In this document: positions 24,725 to 36,729 of the stretch, one piece after another
Position numbering within the stretch: position 1 is the stretch's first letter
How the letters are laid out: each line of letters starts with the position of its first letter
Assembly: GCA_037447655.1 (NCBI GenBank)
Contig: JBBHKE010000997.1
Span: 1-64,000, forward strand
Length of the DNA stretch: 64,000 bases
Direction: 5' to 3'
From: Zygnema cylindricum
Lineage: Eukaryota; Streptophyta; Zygnematophyceae; Zygnematales; Zygnemataceae
The notes under the pieces: generated by a model
What the model saw: only the letters and a program-made list of their open reading frames with translations
What the model was told of the DNA's origin: nothing
Databases searched by the model: none
Program-made: the position numbers and the translations under genes

Positions 24725-25179
24725 TCTACTTAATTCATTTGCAAAATGCGTGCAGACCTTTGACACAAAATAGTGAAGCCTAAGCAATAGTGAAGATCGC
24801 CAAAATCGGTCATAGGCCAATAAAACGACAAAATGCCTTTGACTTGATGAATTGTCGTGCATGACAGTACAACCGTGAATGGTATGCATCACATGCCGCG
24901 TGGGTCGCCAAAAAACACCAGAAAATGAATGACCATTACATATGTACAGTATTTGTGACCACAATCGGTGTACAAAGCATATATACTGCAAGAAATAATA
25001 AATGAATCTGCTTGAAAAACAAGCAAATTATTCCGAAAACATGGACTTAGCAAGGGAAGAAAAGACAAAACAAGCTAAGGTAAGTAAGGATGGAATTCCC
25101 GCTCAAGTAAGTAAAGATGGAATTCCCCCCCCCCCAGCTCCTTAGCCCGCGGAGGAGCTGGTAAGGACATCTGGAAGAT

Positions 25180-25528
25180 CGCGACACCCGTGGGAAAACC
25201 ACTATCCCGCCGGGATAGTGTGCAGAGGTGGAACCAGACACTCCATATGGAATCCCAGATTGCAATAGTCACAGAGGAGCATTGTTGTTTCTCCATCAGA
25301 TCGCCGGCATAATTGGCACTCAGTGGCCTCGGTAATCGGCATCCGCCACGGGTCCATGCTGTGGGAAAGGTCAGGTAGATAGCAAAGAGCACAATTTTTC
25401 GAATGCTCCCGCAAAGTTCGCGTGTCGGCCCCTTGTAAGCTTAATAATCCATTGGTGTCGATATTTGTTATCCTCAAAATAAGAGCCGAAACATCCGTGT
25501 CGAGTGTGTCAAAAGTCTGCCGTCCCAA
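25180..25528 (-). pseudogene. Gypsy integrase C-terminal region and PHD finger
   Basis: Reads TFDTLDTDVSALILRI and LLSLQGADTRTLREHSKNC, an integrase tail, then a PHD zinc finger of C4-H-C3 type: CQLC, MLLCDYCNLGFHMEC, PPLHTIPAG. PHD fingers commonly read histone H3 tails (established), so here it may steer integration or retain the element on chromatin (inference). After PAG there is an in-frame TAG, followed by WFSHGC: the seventh zinc ligand is Ser instead of Cys and only the last Cys survives. This copy is therefore damaged. Confidence 0.85.
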
Positions 25529-25624
25529 ATAAACTTAATCCCCCACCCGAAAGGGTTTTTGTTGTGGCCGGTAGTTGCCACTGCGAGTCGTCGCAAACCG
25601 TAAAGAGTCGCGATGTTGGGCAAT

Positions 25625-28084
25625 CTACAAGTTTTCAAAGGCCATGGGCATTTCTCTAGCAAAAAGCAACGCTCGGTTAGTTAGTTCTTCCAAAAACAGA
25701 GAATCAGACATAAGAGGTAGAGGTAAGCTCGCGGCTTTCTGTACATTCCTACCTAATAGTGGTTTTCGACCAAACAACACATAATAGGGGCTGAAATTTG
25801 CCAGGTTGGCCTCTACAGACATGCGATAACCCATGACAATATATCCCAATGATTCATCCCACACCGTTATCTGTTTTTCCAAGCAATGTTTACGCAAAGC
25901 AAGCTTAAAGGTTTGTACAGCTCTCTCTGCCAAACCGTCTGCTTGAGGATGATCTCGGCTCGTCCGCTGGTGATCGATTAACGCCTCGTCCAGCATCTCT
26001 TAAAATTTGCCGCGGAACTCGGTTCCTTGGTCGGTAAGTATTTCTGCGGGGGCTCCGTATCGGAAAAACACATGCTCTTTGAAAGCTGCGGTGGTAAGTT
26101 TGGCAGTTTTCTGTGAGAGTGCCACAACTTCCACCCATTTACTAAAGTTCTCGATCATTATCGTGATGTATTGTTTGCCCTTTCGAGAAACGGGGAAGGG
26201 ACCTGCAAGATCACACGACCACCAGTAAAAGAGACCCCGAATAGGCAAGGGCTGAAGGGAGGACTGTCGGTTAGAAAATAAAGTTCGTAGCCGGTCACAT
26301 GTGCTGCATTCTTGCAACAGAGCCGCCACATCAGCCTGCATGGCGGACCACCAATACCGTGCGTGTACCAAACTCAAAGTCCGTTTGGTGCCATATTGTC
26401 CAAGGTCTGTATAAATTTGGTTGATAAGTGATAGTCGTTCCGTCGGTCGTGGGACGTGCCGTTGACTTCCATCTGAGAGAAGACGAATAAGTGAGCCCCC
26501 CATCCATAAGTAACTCTGGGCTCTCTTACCAACACGCTCCTCTTCCATTGGTAAGGTGCCTGCCCGAAAAGACTGAGTAGATAGGAAAAGGATTAAAAGG
26601 ATGTCCCGCCATGGATCGTGTTCGGTTTTGTGATATGTAGGAGCGGAAAAACTGTAGATCAGATGCGCTCCGGCCGATAGGGAGGCAACCGTTTCGCCAT
26701 CAAAATCCTGTCTTACCCCATTATCTATGGAGTTGGGCAAAGGATTCCTGGAGAGCCCGTCGGCATTCAAGCTGAGGAGCCCGGGTCGGTGAATTATTTC
26801 CATATCATATTCCTGTAAAATAAGAGCCCAACGGGCTAATTTGCCGGATAGTTTGTCATTGGTCATGAGCCAATGCAACGGTTGATGGTCAGTAAGAAGG
26901 GTAAAAGGCTTGCCATAAAGGTAATGTCGAAAATGCACAATACCCCAAACTGCGGCAAGGCACTCCCCCTCATAACTATTGTAATTTGACTCCACTTGGT
27001 TGTTGCTCTGAGTGGCATAAGCCACCACATATTCCTCACCTGTGAGTTCACGCTGAGTTAGGATGGCTGCAATACCGGGCTTACCAAAGTCCGTCTGTAG
27101 GCAAAATGGCAACTTATGATTCGGGGGACGAAGAATTTGAGCGGTGGACAGTGCGTCCTTTAATCCCTTAAGTGCCTCGATCTGAGAAGGTCCCCACGTG
27201 AACAGGACATATTTCTTCAAGAGTTCATTTAATGGAGATGCAAGTGTGCGAAAACTAGGAACAAACCGTCGGTAATAATTGGCTAACCCCAGAAATGCAC
27301 GCAGGCTAGTCAAATCAGTTGGTGTCGGTAGTTTACTAATTGCTTCCACTTTGACTTCTAGCGGAGTAATTTCCTCAGATGAGATAAAGTGCCCAAGGTA
27401 TGGAACCCCTTCGGCCCCAAAGGTACATTTGGCAGGATGACATTTAAGTCCTACCTTTTTTAATTCCTTCAACACCCACTCTATATGCACTGCATGTTCC
27501 TCTATAGAGGCTGAAGCGATGATTAGATCGTCAATATAGCAACGGGCAAACTTACATCCTCCCAAGACTGAGTCCATGACTTTCTGGAATACTGCCGGTG
27601 CATTTTTCAGTCCAAAAGGCATAACCGCCCATTCCCAACGTCCGTCACTACCCCAAAATGCAGTTTTGTGTCGATCTTTTTCCTCTATTTCGATTTGATT
27701 AAATCCCTGTCGCAGATCTAGGATGCTAAAATATTTAGCTCCGCCCACGTGATCAAAAATGTCCTCGGCCAACGGCATTGGATGTCGGTCCTGGATTGTT
27801 CGTGAATTCAGTTCTCGATAGTCCCCACACATGCGACGTTCTGTAAAATTCCCCTCCGCATCTTTTTTACGAGGCATGACGGTGGGTGCCGCGAAAGTGG
27901 AATCGGACCTATAAATCAAACCTGCCTCTTCTAACTCTGCGCATCGTTTGTCTACAGATTCCCCTTCGGTTTCGGATAGACGATGCTTGGGCTTAAATAT
28001 AGGTCTGTCATCTTCCAAGTCAATAGACATTTTGTAAGTGGTGTGTCGACCTAAGTCTTTCATGGAGAAAGTAAATGCATCCAC
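25625..28084 (-). pseudogene. Gypsy RT, RNase H and integrase
   Basis: A 694-residue frame plus a continuation of 123 residues separated by a single in-frame TAA (26000-26002). RT shows FSILDLRQGFNQIEI and the catalytic CYIDDLIIAS; RNase H shows LQTDFGKPGIAAIL and LLTDHQPLHWLM; integrase shows DLAGPFPVS, ENFSKWVEVVAL, LTDQGTEFRG and, after the stop, HPQADGLAERAVQTFK, giving the D,D,E set. The HHCC motif is degraded (YTDLGQYG, but CSTCDR remains). The stop replaces what was probably a Gln codon. Confidence 0.93.
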
Positions 28085-28800
28085 GTTTCGGTTTACGACT
28101 TCATCTAACAGTTCATGTTCAGTTTTTGTTAGTCCTGTTCCAAATTTCTATGTCGGTTTTTCAGGCGTGTTAATGGTCATGGCTTCCATGGCTTGTGCAA
28201 ATGCTAGCTGTTCATCTGCTTTCAAGGAGTGACCCAACTCATACTCGACAGGAAGTTGATGCCAACAATTTACAGCGTGATGCCAACTTCTAGACGGAAA
28301 AGCAGCTGTCCAGTGTGGTGATGCCCGTACCGGTACCTGAGAACTAGCGGCCGTGTATGCTGGGAGAGACCAACTCATGTGACTAGGTTCCAAAAAATCG
28401 TAAATAGTGTGATCTTTGTCAAACTTAGCGGGGAAAGGAAAGAGGGCAAGCTGAAAAGTTATACCCCGAAGAGAAGGTGAGGACTTGGAAGCTGTGTGTT
28501 TAAATGGTGTATGTGTATGCCCCCCCCATCTGAATGAGACGGATAGTTCTGTGCGTATCGACCAGCTGCGAACCCTGTGCGTTTCGACCAGCTGCAAACC
28601 CCATGCCTAAGATAAATGACAGTGATTGGGCATCCATGACACGACCAAGTAAGGTGCAGCGCTGCCTCTCGGTGAGTCCCAGAGCAGCAGTGGTTCTTGA
28701 GATAAAATGTAAAAGATGTTCTCGTTCTGTGGCTTTAGGTTCTTCGAAGCTGCCTGTATGAGTATTCTGAAGCATGCCCGGTCCATTATGTTAGTATGCG
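28085..28800 (-). other. Unrecognised Gypsy spacer between methyltransferase and RT
   Basis: Frames at 28775-28500 (TEREHLLHFISRTTAALGLT) and 28597-28148 (SLPAYTAASSQVPVRASPHW) share a disrupted coding region with no domain I recognise. It includes a near-duplicate of about 26 bases at 28555-28605 that breaks the frame. Confidence 0.5.
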
Positions 28801-28898
28801 TGAGAGTGTGGATATGCAACTAGTGTAGGCAGTGCACGTAGTGGCTGGCCCGGGATGTTAAGACCAAATGCAAGAGGATAGTCTGTCAGGATACATTT

Positions 28899-29676
28899 CT
28901 AGACTTTATGAAATGGAAGAAGTGCATCCTGAATGGAAAGGTTTGGTGGTAGGACAGGGAGGTTAGCCTCTCGGAGCCGACCCATGTCCACCATGTTAGT
29001 CCACTTGGAACGAACCCGGTGGGCCAGCGAACCGTGGCGTGCGGCATCAACGATCAATGGTGGTCCAATTAATGATTCAATACGTTTATAATCTGCGAGG
29101 ACCGTAGGTCGGGGGTCAATGTAAGTTGCTACGTTCTCTAAGATGTATCCAAAAAGACGATCTAATTTTTGGAAGAAATGGATCAGACGAACCACCTCGA
29201 AGAATAGCTTAGTGCGCGAATCTGCAAGACCTAAACCTTCCCCGGCCCTAGACATACCCTGACATTCCCATCCGGCAAAGAGGAGATCAATTGGTTTTAA
29301 TTCCATCAAATGATGATTCCCTATTAGCCGGATATCCTGTGGCAACGCCGAATGCATATCGTGGAACGCAGACTGGGTAAGAGATGAGAATACTGTTCGT
29401 GCAAGACTTGACAGTGGTGCAACTGAGCGCGCCTGGCTAAAGGATCAATATCTACGGAATAGTAATGCTTTATCAGAAGACCGTTCCGAAGGCAAGAGAG
29501 AAGTGAAGTCCATATTCCCGCAAAAAGGTCCAAGTTAACGAGACCGTTTTGGTGAGGTTGTAAATTGACTGGTGTCCATTTAATGGGTAGGAAACCGGAC
29601 GGATCCATTGTAATGGAGGGTGGATCCGGAATACTAGATAAAGGTATTGGTATAGTAAATTTATAAAGCTGGTCAA
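28899..29676 (-). pseudogene. C5-cytosine DNA methyltransferase (DNMT3/DRM-like) captured by the Gypsy element
   Basis: Transfers a methyl group from SAM to cytosine in DNA (family role). Motif I is NLDLFAGIWTSL (usual FAGIG; Trp replaces Gly), followed by YYSVDIDPLARR. After a one-base frame change near 29370 come motif IV AGWECQGMSRAGEG with the catalytic Cys, KLFFEVVRL as in DNMT3/DRM enzymes, motif VI YILENVATY, and motif VIII-like VDAARHGSLAHRVRSKWTN. About 240 residues, so a compact catalytic domain without extra regulatory domains. It lies between protease and RT, so it would have been translated as part of the polyprotein. The frameshift makes this copy non-functional. Confidence 0.9.
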
Positions 29677-29716
29677 ATTCCGAAGAGTTTATGATAAATC
29701 CCGGTGTACTAAATAA

Positions 29717-31234
29717 TTATGGTAAACCCGGGTGATCTGGTGAGATTTCATCCACTGTCAAAGATTCAAGGATGTCTGCACCTATGCCAACTGCGGCATA
29801 GGCTGGCAAGATCAGCGCCGAATGGGCCGTAGTAGGCATGGGTTGCCGGGCTGAGATAAGGGGTAAGCAAATTTTACGTTCCGGAAAGTTGTTCGGCCTG
29901 TACGAAAATGTCTGATCATGCATATCAACCCCCCCCCCAACTCGAAAAATAACGTCTTGACCGACCAAGCATTCATAGTCACTACACTTGGTGACCAAGG
30001 TGTGAGCATAAATTTCTGTGAAATCCGTCGCTGACTGACTCTGAAACTGAAAAAAGATTGGATCTATCGCAATAACGAGAACTGGCTCTGTGGTACCCGC
30101 AGAAGTCAATAGACGTGTGGTAGTGGGTTGTAACTTATCCCCTGTAAGACCTATTTTGATGGCAAAATCAGAACCGAGGATAATTAGCTTTGTGCCTGTA
30201 TCCATGAGAGGAAGTGTCGGAGCAAACCCATTAACCGTAAAAACGCCCAATTTGTTATCTAAAAAACTGATGTGAGGAGTGAGGCTAGACCGCTCTTCAA
30301 TAGTAATAGCTTGAAAAGAGAGAGCATTACGATGGTTTTGTAATGCTTGTAACGCAACTGCTGAAGGAGTTAGATCTATAGTTTTTTCATTGCTATCCAA
30401 CTCACCAAGCATTGTGGACAAGATGGACAGACGTTCTTTGACCTTATATGTGTCTTGTATACTCCTCTCTAGAATAGTTAATGCCTCAGCAGTGATGCTT
30501 GAGGCTGTTTCTGGAATAGGTGAGCGAGGTTCTTTGGCAAATGATAATGGGATTCGTGTGATAATGGATTTTGACTCGCGATTGTGATCGGGAGTCCCTT
30601 TTAACTGAGCTGCTCGCTGTTGAACAGTGGACTCCCGAAGAGATCGCCCAGCAAAGGAGGGCATATGGACCATAGTTCGGGCCATTCCGGTTAATTGCGG
30701 TTTGACCTGCGCCATAAGCGCGGCAAACTGCTCCTTCATCATAGCCGCTACAATAGCCTGCATCTCGGCTTTCTCTCGATCCCTCCTGCTGATTTTTGGA
30801 GGGTTTTCTTTCTCTACCCCTTTGGGTGGAGTGACCAGTTTGGCCGAGCGAGCACGTATACCGCCGTTTTTGATTTGATTTTGATAACTGAAATCGGGAT
30901 TTTTAATGTGACATCGATGTACATAATGACCCGTTTGATTACAATGAGTACAAGTAGCGGTCTTATCCGGACAGCCGCGTGCGTCGTGACCAGTGTTACC
31001 ACATCGAAAACATATACGAACACCAGGGTTTGTTGTTAATGTTCCCATGGCCGGAGCCCTTGGAGGTCTCGGATTAGGCCATGGGTTTTGTGGGTTAGGA
31101 TTAGGATTCGGGTTTGCATTGGGAGAAGACTTAGGCCGCTCGTGAGCGTCCCACCAGTTGGTCTGCATTTCATACCGTACGGCGTATTCTGCAGCCTGCT
31201 CGAAAGTAAATTTGAGGCCATATGCCTCAGTCAA
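29717..31234 (-). pseudogene. Gypsy gag end, two zinc knuckles and aspartic protease
   Basis: A 505-residue open frame. Near residues 75-110 are two CCHC knuckles, CFRCGNTGHDARGC and CTHCNQTGHYVHRC, that bind the RNA genome. A charged linker follows, then an aspartic protease with LPLMDTGTKLIIL (catalytic D-T-G) and GLTGDKLQPTTTRLLTSAG as flap region. It precedes the methyltransferase frame directly. Confidence 0.9.
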
Positions 31235-31235
31235 A

Positions 31236-31968
31236 TGTCTTTGAATGAAACGTCGAGATTAGATGGGAAACTGCCCAACAAATTTCTGAACTGCCTTTGC
31301 GTCTGACATAAGATATGGCAATGCTTCACGTAATGTTTCCATACGTGCTCGCAATGTCGGAGCGGTTTCGCCCGGGCGTCGTTCGAAATTCATTAGTTCT
31401 TTAACCTGATCGGGATTCTGCATTCGGTACTCTTCTTGTAATAAACTGAAAACAAATAATATTGGATCCTGAAAACAAATAATACTGGATCCCTTAGAGG
31501 AACTAGCATTGCAGGGCGGGTTGGAATTGCAGTCTGAGCCGCAACGGCGAACTGATGAGGGACCTCAAGTATTTTAGGTGAAATTTCGTTACCTGCAAAG
31601 TCATAAACTGCGGGTACCGCAGCTTGGAAAAGAATTTCCAGACTGCCTGTTATGGCTAAAGATCCAGAATATGCGGGTGCCATTTCTGTCATAGCACAAA
31701 TTGCCGCATATTTCCGTGTATAAAGGGATAAGGCAGATCCCCTAAGGTATCGCCCAAGTAACGAGAAAGCAACCCGCAAATTATAACGGTCTTCATACCG
31801 GAATGCGAGATTGCGCATCTCGGTATCAAAAAGCATTCGAAAATGTGACAAAGACATAGTGTCATTGAGACCTGAAAAACAAAACTGATTTCTACCTCCT
31901 CCGGTGTCTATGGGCGAGGCCATATCCCCAAAATAGGAATCGGAGTTAGTGTGTATATTTCGGCTCAC
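31236..31968 (-). pseudogene. Gypsy gag (capsid part)
   Basis: Starts MSRNIHTNSD, continues LRGSALSLYTRKYAAI, then changes frame across a 23-base tandem duplication (about 31441-31489, ACAAATAATATTGGATCC). Capsid-like words follow: FERRPGETAPTLRARMETL, SDAKAVQKFVGQFP, an in-frame stop near 31261, then FIQRHLTEAYGLKFTFEQ leading into the knuckle frame. Confidence 0.75.
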
Positions 31969-34500
31969 ACGAAAAAGCGAAGGTGGTAGATTTAGATCTC
32001 AAATAACAAGGGAGTCTATGTTAGAATCTTCCCCCAGCTATGGGAAGAGGATGAGGAGACAGATGATGTAGATCTATATGTAGTGGCAATACCAGATCTA
32101 GAGTCGGGTGAACCCGTTAGCTGAGACTAAGCGGTATGACCAGTATGACCTAGATCTAGAGTCGGGTGAACCCGTTAGATGAGACTGAGCGGTATGACCA
32201 GTATGACCTAGAAACAGGACAGGAGGTGAGCGGGCGGGAGCGGTATGACCAGTATGACCTAGAAACAGGACAGGAGGTGAGCGGGCGGGAATCAGATCCC
32301 GGTCCGGTCCATGGTAAAGACTGGAGCTTCTAGTGGTACCCGCTGGAAATGGTAAATTGTTCCAGGCCGTTGGCATGTAAACAGACAGTCGTCCTATCCG
32401 GATGCAACTAGATGCAAGACCCTACTCAGGGTCAGTGTGCAAATGCCCGCCGCCAGATCTAATAATCAAATCACACAGTAAGTCTTCAAATTCACGCAAA
32501 AAAGCACCCACGCAAACAAGCACCCCCGTAAACGATTTGATCTATTCTGTATCACCGGGGTTAGTCTAATCGTGAATACCCCTAACAAGGCTGTTCATAG
32601 CCAGATCTAAGCAATACCACAATAAGACACTTCAAGCCACTCCAAGAAGAAACATGTCACCTATGCAAGGCCACTTGTGGCCAAATTTAATAAAACGGAA
32701 AACTATTCAAGGCCCACAAGGCTAGATGTAGTAAACAGGAAACTATCCAAGGCCCACAAGGCCAGATTTAATAAAACAGGAAATTATCCTGGCCCAACGA
32801 GGCCAAGTGTAATAGGCAAGAAGTCGCTATCCAAGACCAATCACGGTCAGATCTAAAGAAAATGCAACCACAATGCCTTTGCGAAAAGGAAGGCACAGTC
32901 TTCGGTCGGATCCTAACCCCTCTAGGTTATCGCGCTTAACAACCTATCACGCACCTGCAACCACAAGGACCTGATTACTCACCTGCAACCACAAGGACCT
33001 GATTACTCACCAGGCGCGATCTGTAAGGTCTCCCAGCGATGCTCCAACCTCCTTCCAACTCCGAATTGTCGAAAAGATATCACAGCTCAAAATACCAACG
33101 TAGTTAGTAGCCTGTTAGGGTACGCGTATCAGCTTTAAGCCACGCTCTACCCAACTATTAAAGCAGTTATAATTTTATGTGATAATTCGTGCAAGCTAAT
33201 TTATATATTTAAATGAATATATATTTGTTTTTTTTTTCTTGGTTTTGAATATGGATTTTTTTTTTTTTATAAGTTTTTGAGGTTTGTTAGGTTTTCTGAA
33301 TTAGTTAATCTGGTAGGTGGACAGCAAGAGGAAACTATACCGGATGTCTAGATAAAATCGGAAATATCAAACTCCAAGCACACTAGCAACGAAACCCTAA
33401 TGATCGAAAATACAAGACTGGGAAAGAAACAAATTACAATAACTAGATGGAAAGAAAGCAATTGTCACCAATAATGAAGAAAAATAGAAATAAGCAAATT
33501 AAAATAAACTAGAAATAAAGAAACTAATTAACACCAGGAATACAGAAAATTAGAAATAAAAACAAATTAATTACTGGAATATTTGCGACAGTAGCCACTA
33601 GGCCCTGAAGTCATCAATATTCCCTATAGGAATCCAATCAGTTTGTAAGAACCCTTCCTTAGCCGGATGAAAGAGCCGAGATAACCGGCATTCCTCCAAG
33701 GCCAGACAAGGTGATTACCAGCCCGTGCGGTCAACGTTCAGACAACGAGAAAACGCCAAGTCCACAGACACAATTCACAAATCACAGCAAGTAGAAAATA
33801 GTCTGGAGGGAAACCTTGCAGGCTGACTTGCGCCGGTAGATTAGGTAAGGTCTTAAAACAAATAAAAGGAGAAGCTCAAAGACAATTACTAGCATGAAAC
33901 TATGGGTCTGAAAAAGGAAAAACCCTAACTCAAAAACTAGCCTGTCACTAAATATTCAGGTGAAACCCTAACAGTAGAGTTCGACAAATCCCGAGAATAA
34001 TGTTGTCAGAAAACGACAACCTTCCAATGTTGGATTCCCGTACTTAATTTGCAAAAGTTACTATCTCGCCAAATGGCATTTATCCTATGCTCTCACTAAT
34101 CCGTACGGCTACACTAATTCCTACATGTCTCTGAGCAGGCAGGTTTATATGTCAAAACACTGCTAGTTTCAAGAGACGACCGCTGAGCAGGCAGGTTTAT
34201 ATGTCAAAACACTGCTAGTTTCAAGAGACGACCGCTGCGTGGCCGCCTCAGACTGCCTTACATCTACACCTCGAGGATAAAAACCCTCCCTAAGCTAAGC
34301 CAAAAATGATGCATGAACCTCCAAGGGTTCATGACTTCAGACACCTGTCAGGTTTGTAGCCGTTTGGATTCCTGACGTCTGATGCCGTACCGTGGTCCAG
34401 TTCCACGCTGATTTCACATTGTGTTCCCGTGGTGCCGTACGAGAGTATATTTCGACCTTTGTCCCGTACAAATCTCTAGTTGTACTTTCGGATATGTACC
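31969..34500 (-). other. Gypsy leader / 5' region with exact tandem duplications
   Basis: No coding sequence recognised. It contains several short direct tandem duplications: about 32098-32215, 32185-32290, 32952-33008 (29-base unit with CACCTGCAACCACAAGG) and 34130-34235 (about 52-base unit with GAGCAGGCAGG). The expected 5' LTR and primer site were not identified, so this part may be deleted, rearranged, or contain further unrecognised insertions. Confidence 0.55.
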
Positions 34501-34518
34501 TGTCACGTCTATGAAACA

Positions 34519-34956
34519 TCAATTAGTACACGATATAATCACAATACCTGCTGACGTCTTACGGCATGACAGAATAGAGGACTTACTAGGACCTGCGAGA
34601 ATTAATTCATCTATGTAAATAATAATGATGATTAGTTGGTCACCTATACCTCTAATATAAATTCCAGGTTCTACATTGATTTCCCTAAATCCTTCTTTAA
34701 ATAATGCTGCGACAAGGGTTTGATGCCAAACTCTAGGTGCTTGTTTAAGACCATAAATAGACTTATGCAAATAACAAACAAGGGTTTCTGTAACCAAGTT
34801 GTTGTTCCATAAAACTATCTTCCGGGAGACTACCATGAAGACAAGCAGCTTTGACGTCGAGTTGCTGTAATTCCCAATCATGAAGAGGTGCAAGCGACAA
34901 AATCGTACGGATGCAGTCAAACTTCGCAACAGGGGCAAAATTCTCGTTTTAGTCAA
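34519..34956 (-). pseudogene. Copia reverse transcriptase fragment
   Basis: Reads CYLHKSIYGLKQAPRVWHQ, then YIDELILAG, the Copia RT catalytic box (normally YVDD; here the second Asp is Glu), and stops where the Gypsy insertion begins. Further upstream (34970-35200) two exact tandem duplications interrupt the frame. Confidence 0.88.
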
Positions 34957-35614
34957 CCCCGATTGTCTCTAAGTAACCTTTGGCGACGAGACGTGCTTTG
35001 TAACGGTGTAAGTAACCTTTGGCGACGAGACGTGCTTTGTAACGGTAGATAGTACCATCTGCCAGCCGATTAATCTTGAAAACCTACTGGGAACCAATTG
35101 CACAGCGATTTGGTGGAAGAGTACAAAGCGATTAATCTTGAAAACCTACTGGGAACCAATTGCACAGCGATTTGGTGGAAGAGTACAAAGCGTCCTGGTA
35201 TTGTTTGTCATTAGTGCGTTGACTCTTATGTAGCAGCGAGCCGCCACATGCCAGCATCAGGTCGTTTCAAAGAGGCATTTAATGTAGGAGGATCTTTGAC
35301 GTCGGCAAGGTTGGCATGAGCAAGATTTTCGAGAATCTTTCATGTTGGGTGTAAATGGAGCGTACTTTGACGTACAACAAGTTCTTCGGCAGGTGGCGTT
35401 AAAGGCGAAATAAGGACCGAATTACGCTCCACTCGTACCTGCGATGTAACTTCCAAAAGACGTGTAATTATTGAATTACTTTCCACACGTGCAGGTGACG
35501 TATCTTCCAAAGGAGGTGTCAACAAATTTCTCGAAGGAAAGACAGTCGCGTCACTAGCGTCAAAAAGATTTGGCGCATCAAAGACTATCGCGTCACAGGT
35601 AATTGATTGTACAG

Positions 35615-36711
35615 CTAGAGGCGGATCGCCACAAATCGCGGAATGTCCAAGGAAAATTCATTGTCGAAATTGGAGGAATAAACAAAATCTGTGGAAGATG
35701 AAAAAACTTTAGAAATAGGAGAAACGTGAGGGATTAAAGGGGGCGTAAGTAAAGTGGTAACAAAATTAGAGGTGACAATTTCGTATAGATGAAATAAACT
35801 AGGTAGAGGAGAGGGGAAAATTGGGTATAAGCGTATATATGAGAAGAGTCTCATGAAAGATAACATCATAAGTGGTGACAATTTGGTGGTAAGAGGGGCA
35901 ACAAATACGATATGCCTCAAAATTTGGGGAATATCCCACAAAATTCGCACATAGCTCAAGGACATAATTTGCCATTTGAAATGAGAAGGATTTTGAAATA
36001 TGCTCGGCACCCAAAGATGCGAAAACAGGAAACATCAGGTTTCGTGCCATGCCACGCTTCAAAAAGAGTTTTATTAGAAAATGAGGAGGTAGGAGAGCGA
36101 TTTCGAATATTAGAGGAAATTAGTATGGCTTCTGCCCAAAATCGAAAGGTAGGAAGCAAAATGAATAAGAGAGCGAGACATGTCAATGAGAGTGCGGTTT
36201 AGACGTTCGGCATCACCATTTTGTTGTGGAGAATGGAAGAAGTTTTATGATGAATAATGCCATGTGTTAGTAAAAACTCGGAAAACTCATTGGAAACAAA
36301 TTCCCCCCCATTATCCGTGCGGATGGTTTTGATGCGAGATGACAAGTGATTTTCCATAAGTGCCTTAAAATATTTAAAATGGGTAAAAATTTCGGATTTA
36401 TGTCGCATAAAATAAACATGTGTAAAGCGATAAAAATCATCATTGAAAGTGAGTAAATAAGACGCGCCACTAAGGCTTTGAATTAGAATAGGACCACATA
36501 CATCACTATGAATGAGATCAAGAGGAGCCAAAGAGCGAGAAGAAGAAGAAGGAAAAAGTAAACCGGGCATTTTTCTAAGAATACAACCATGACAAAAGTC
36601 AATTTTTGTTTTATTAAGTTTATCGATGCTCATTACAAGCCATTTTCTAAAGGAACCTAGGCTAGCACCATTAAGATGGTCGTATCGAAGATGCCATGTA
36701 AGAAAAGACAA
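35615..36711 (-). pseudogene. Copia integrase
   Basis: Zinc-binding part: WHLRYDHLNGASLG (H and H present) and FCHGCILRK. Core: LDLIHSDVCGPI and TIRTDNGGEFVSNEFSEF supply the two Asp residues; the frame then changes near 36205 and LFEAWHGTKPDVSCFRIFG follows, a well-known Copia integrase end. Frameshifts make it inactive. Confidence 0.9.
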
Positions 36712-36729
36712 AAAAGAGGGAGAATGAGC

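Larger units (their letters stand above)
24725..34500 (-). mobile_element. Ty3/Gypsy retrotransposon carrying a cytosine methyltransferase and a PHD finger
   Basis: Nested in the Copia RT. Order on the - strand: gag (31968 to about 31236), zinc knuckles and protease (31234-29717), DNMT3/DRM-like C5-methyltransferase (29676-28899), an unrecognised spacer (28775-28148), RT-RNase H-integrase (28084-25625), PHD finger (25528-25180), then a poly-G polypurine tract (rc of 25126-25138). RT-RNase H-integrase order is diagnostic of Gypsy. Left and right limits are inferred from where the Copia coding stops; I could not find a matching LTR pair, so ends are approximate. In-frame stops and frameshifts show it is decayed. 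Confidence 0.88.

Noticed and set aside
24725-34500. LTR pair of the Gypsy element
   Set aside because: I compared sequence after the poly-G tract (near 25120) with 32000-34500 and found no convincing match, so no LTRs were annotated.
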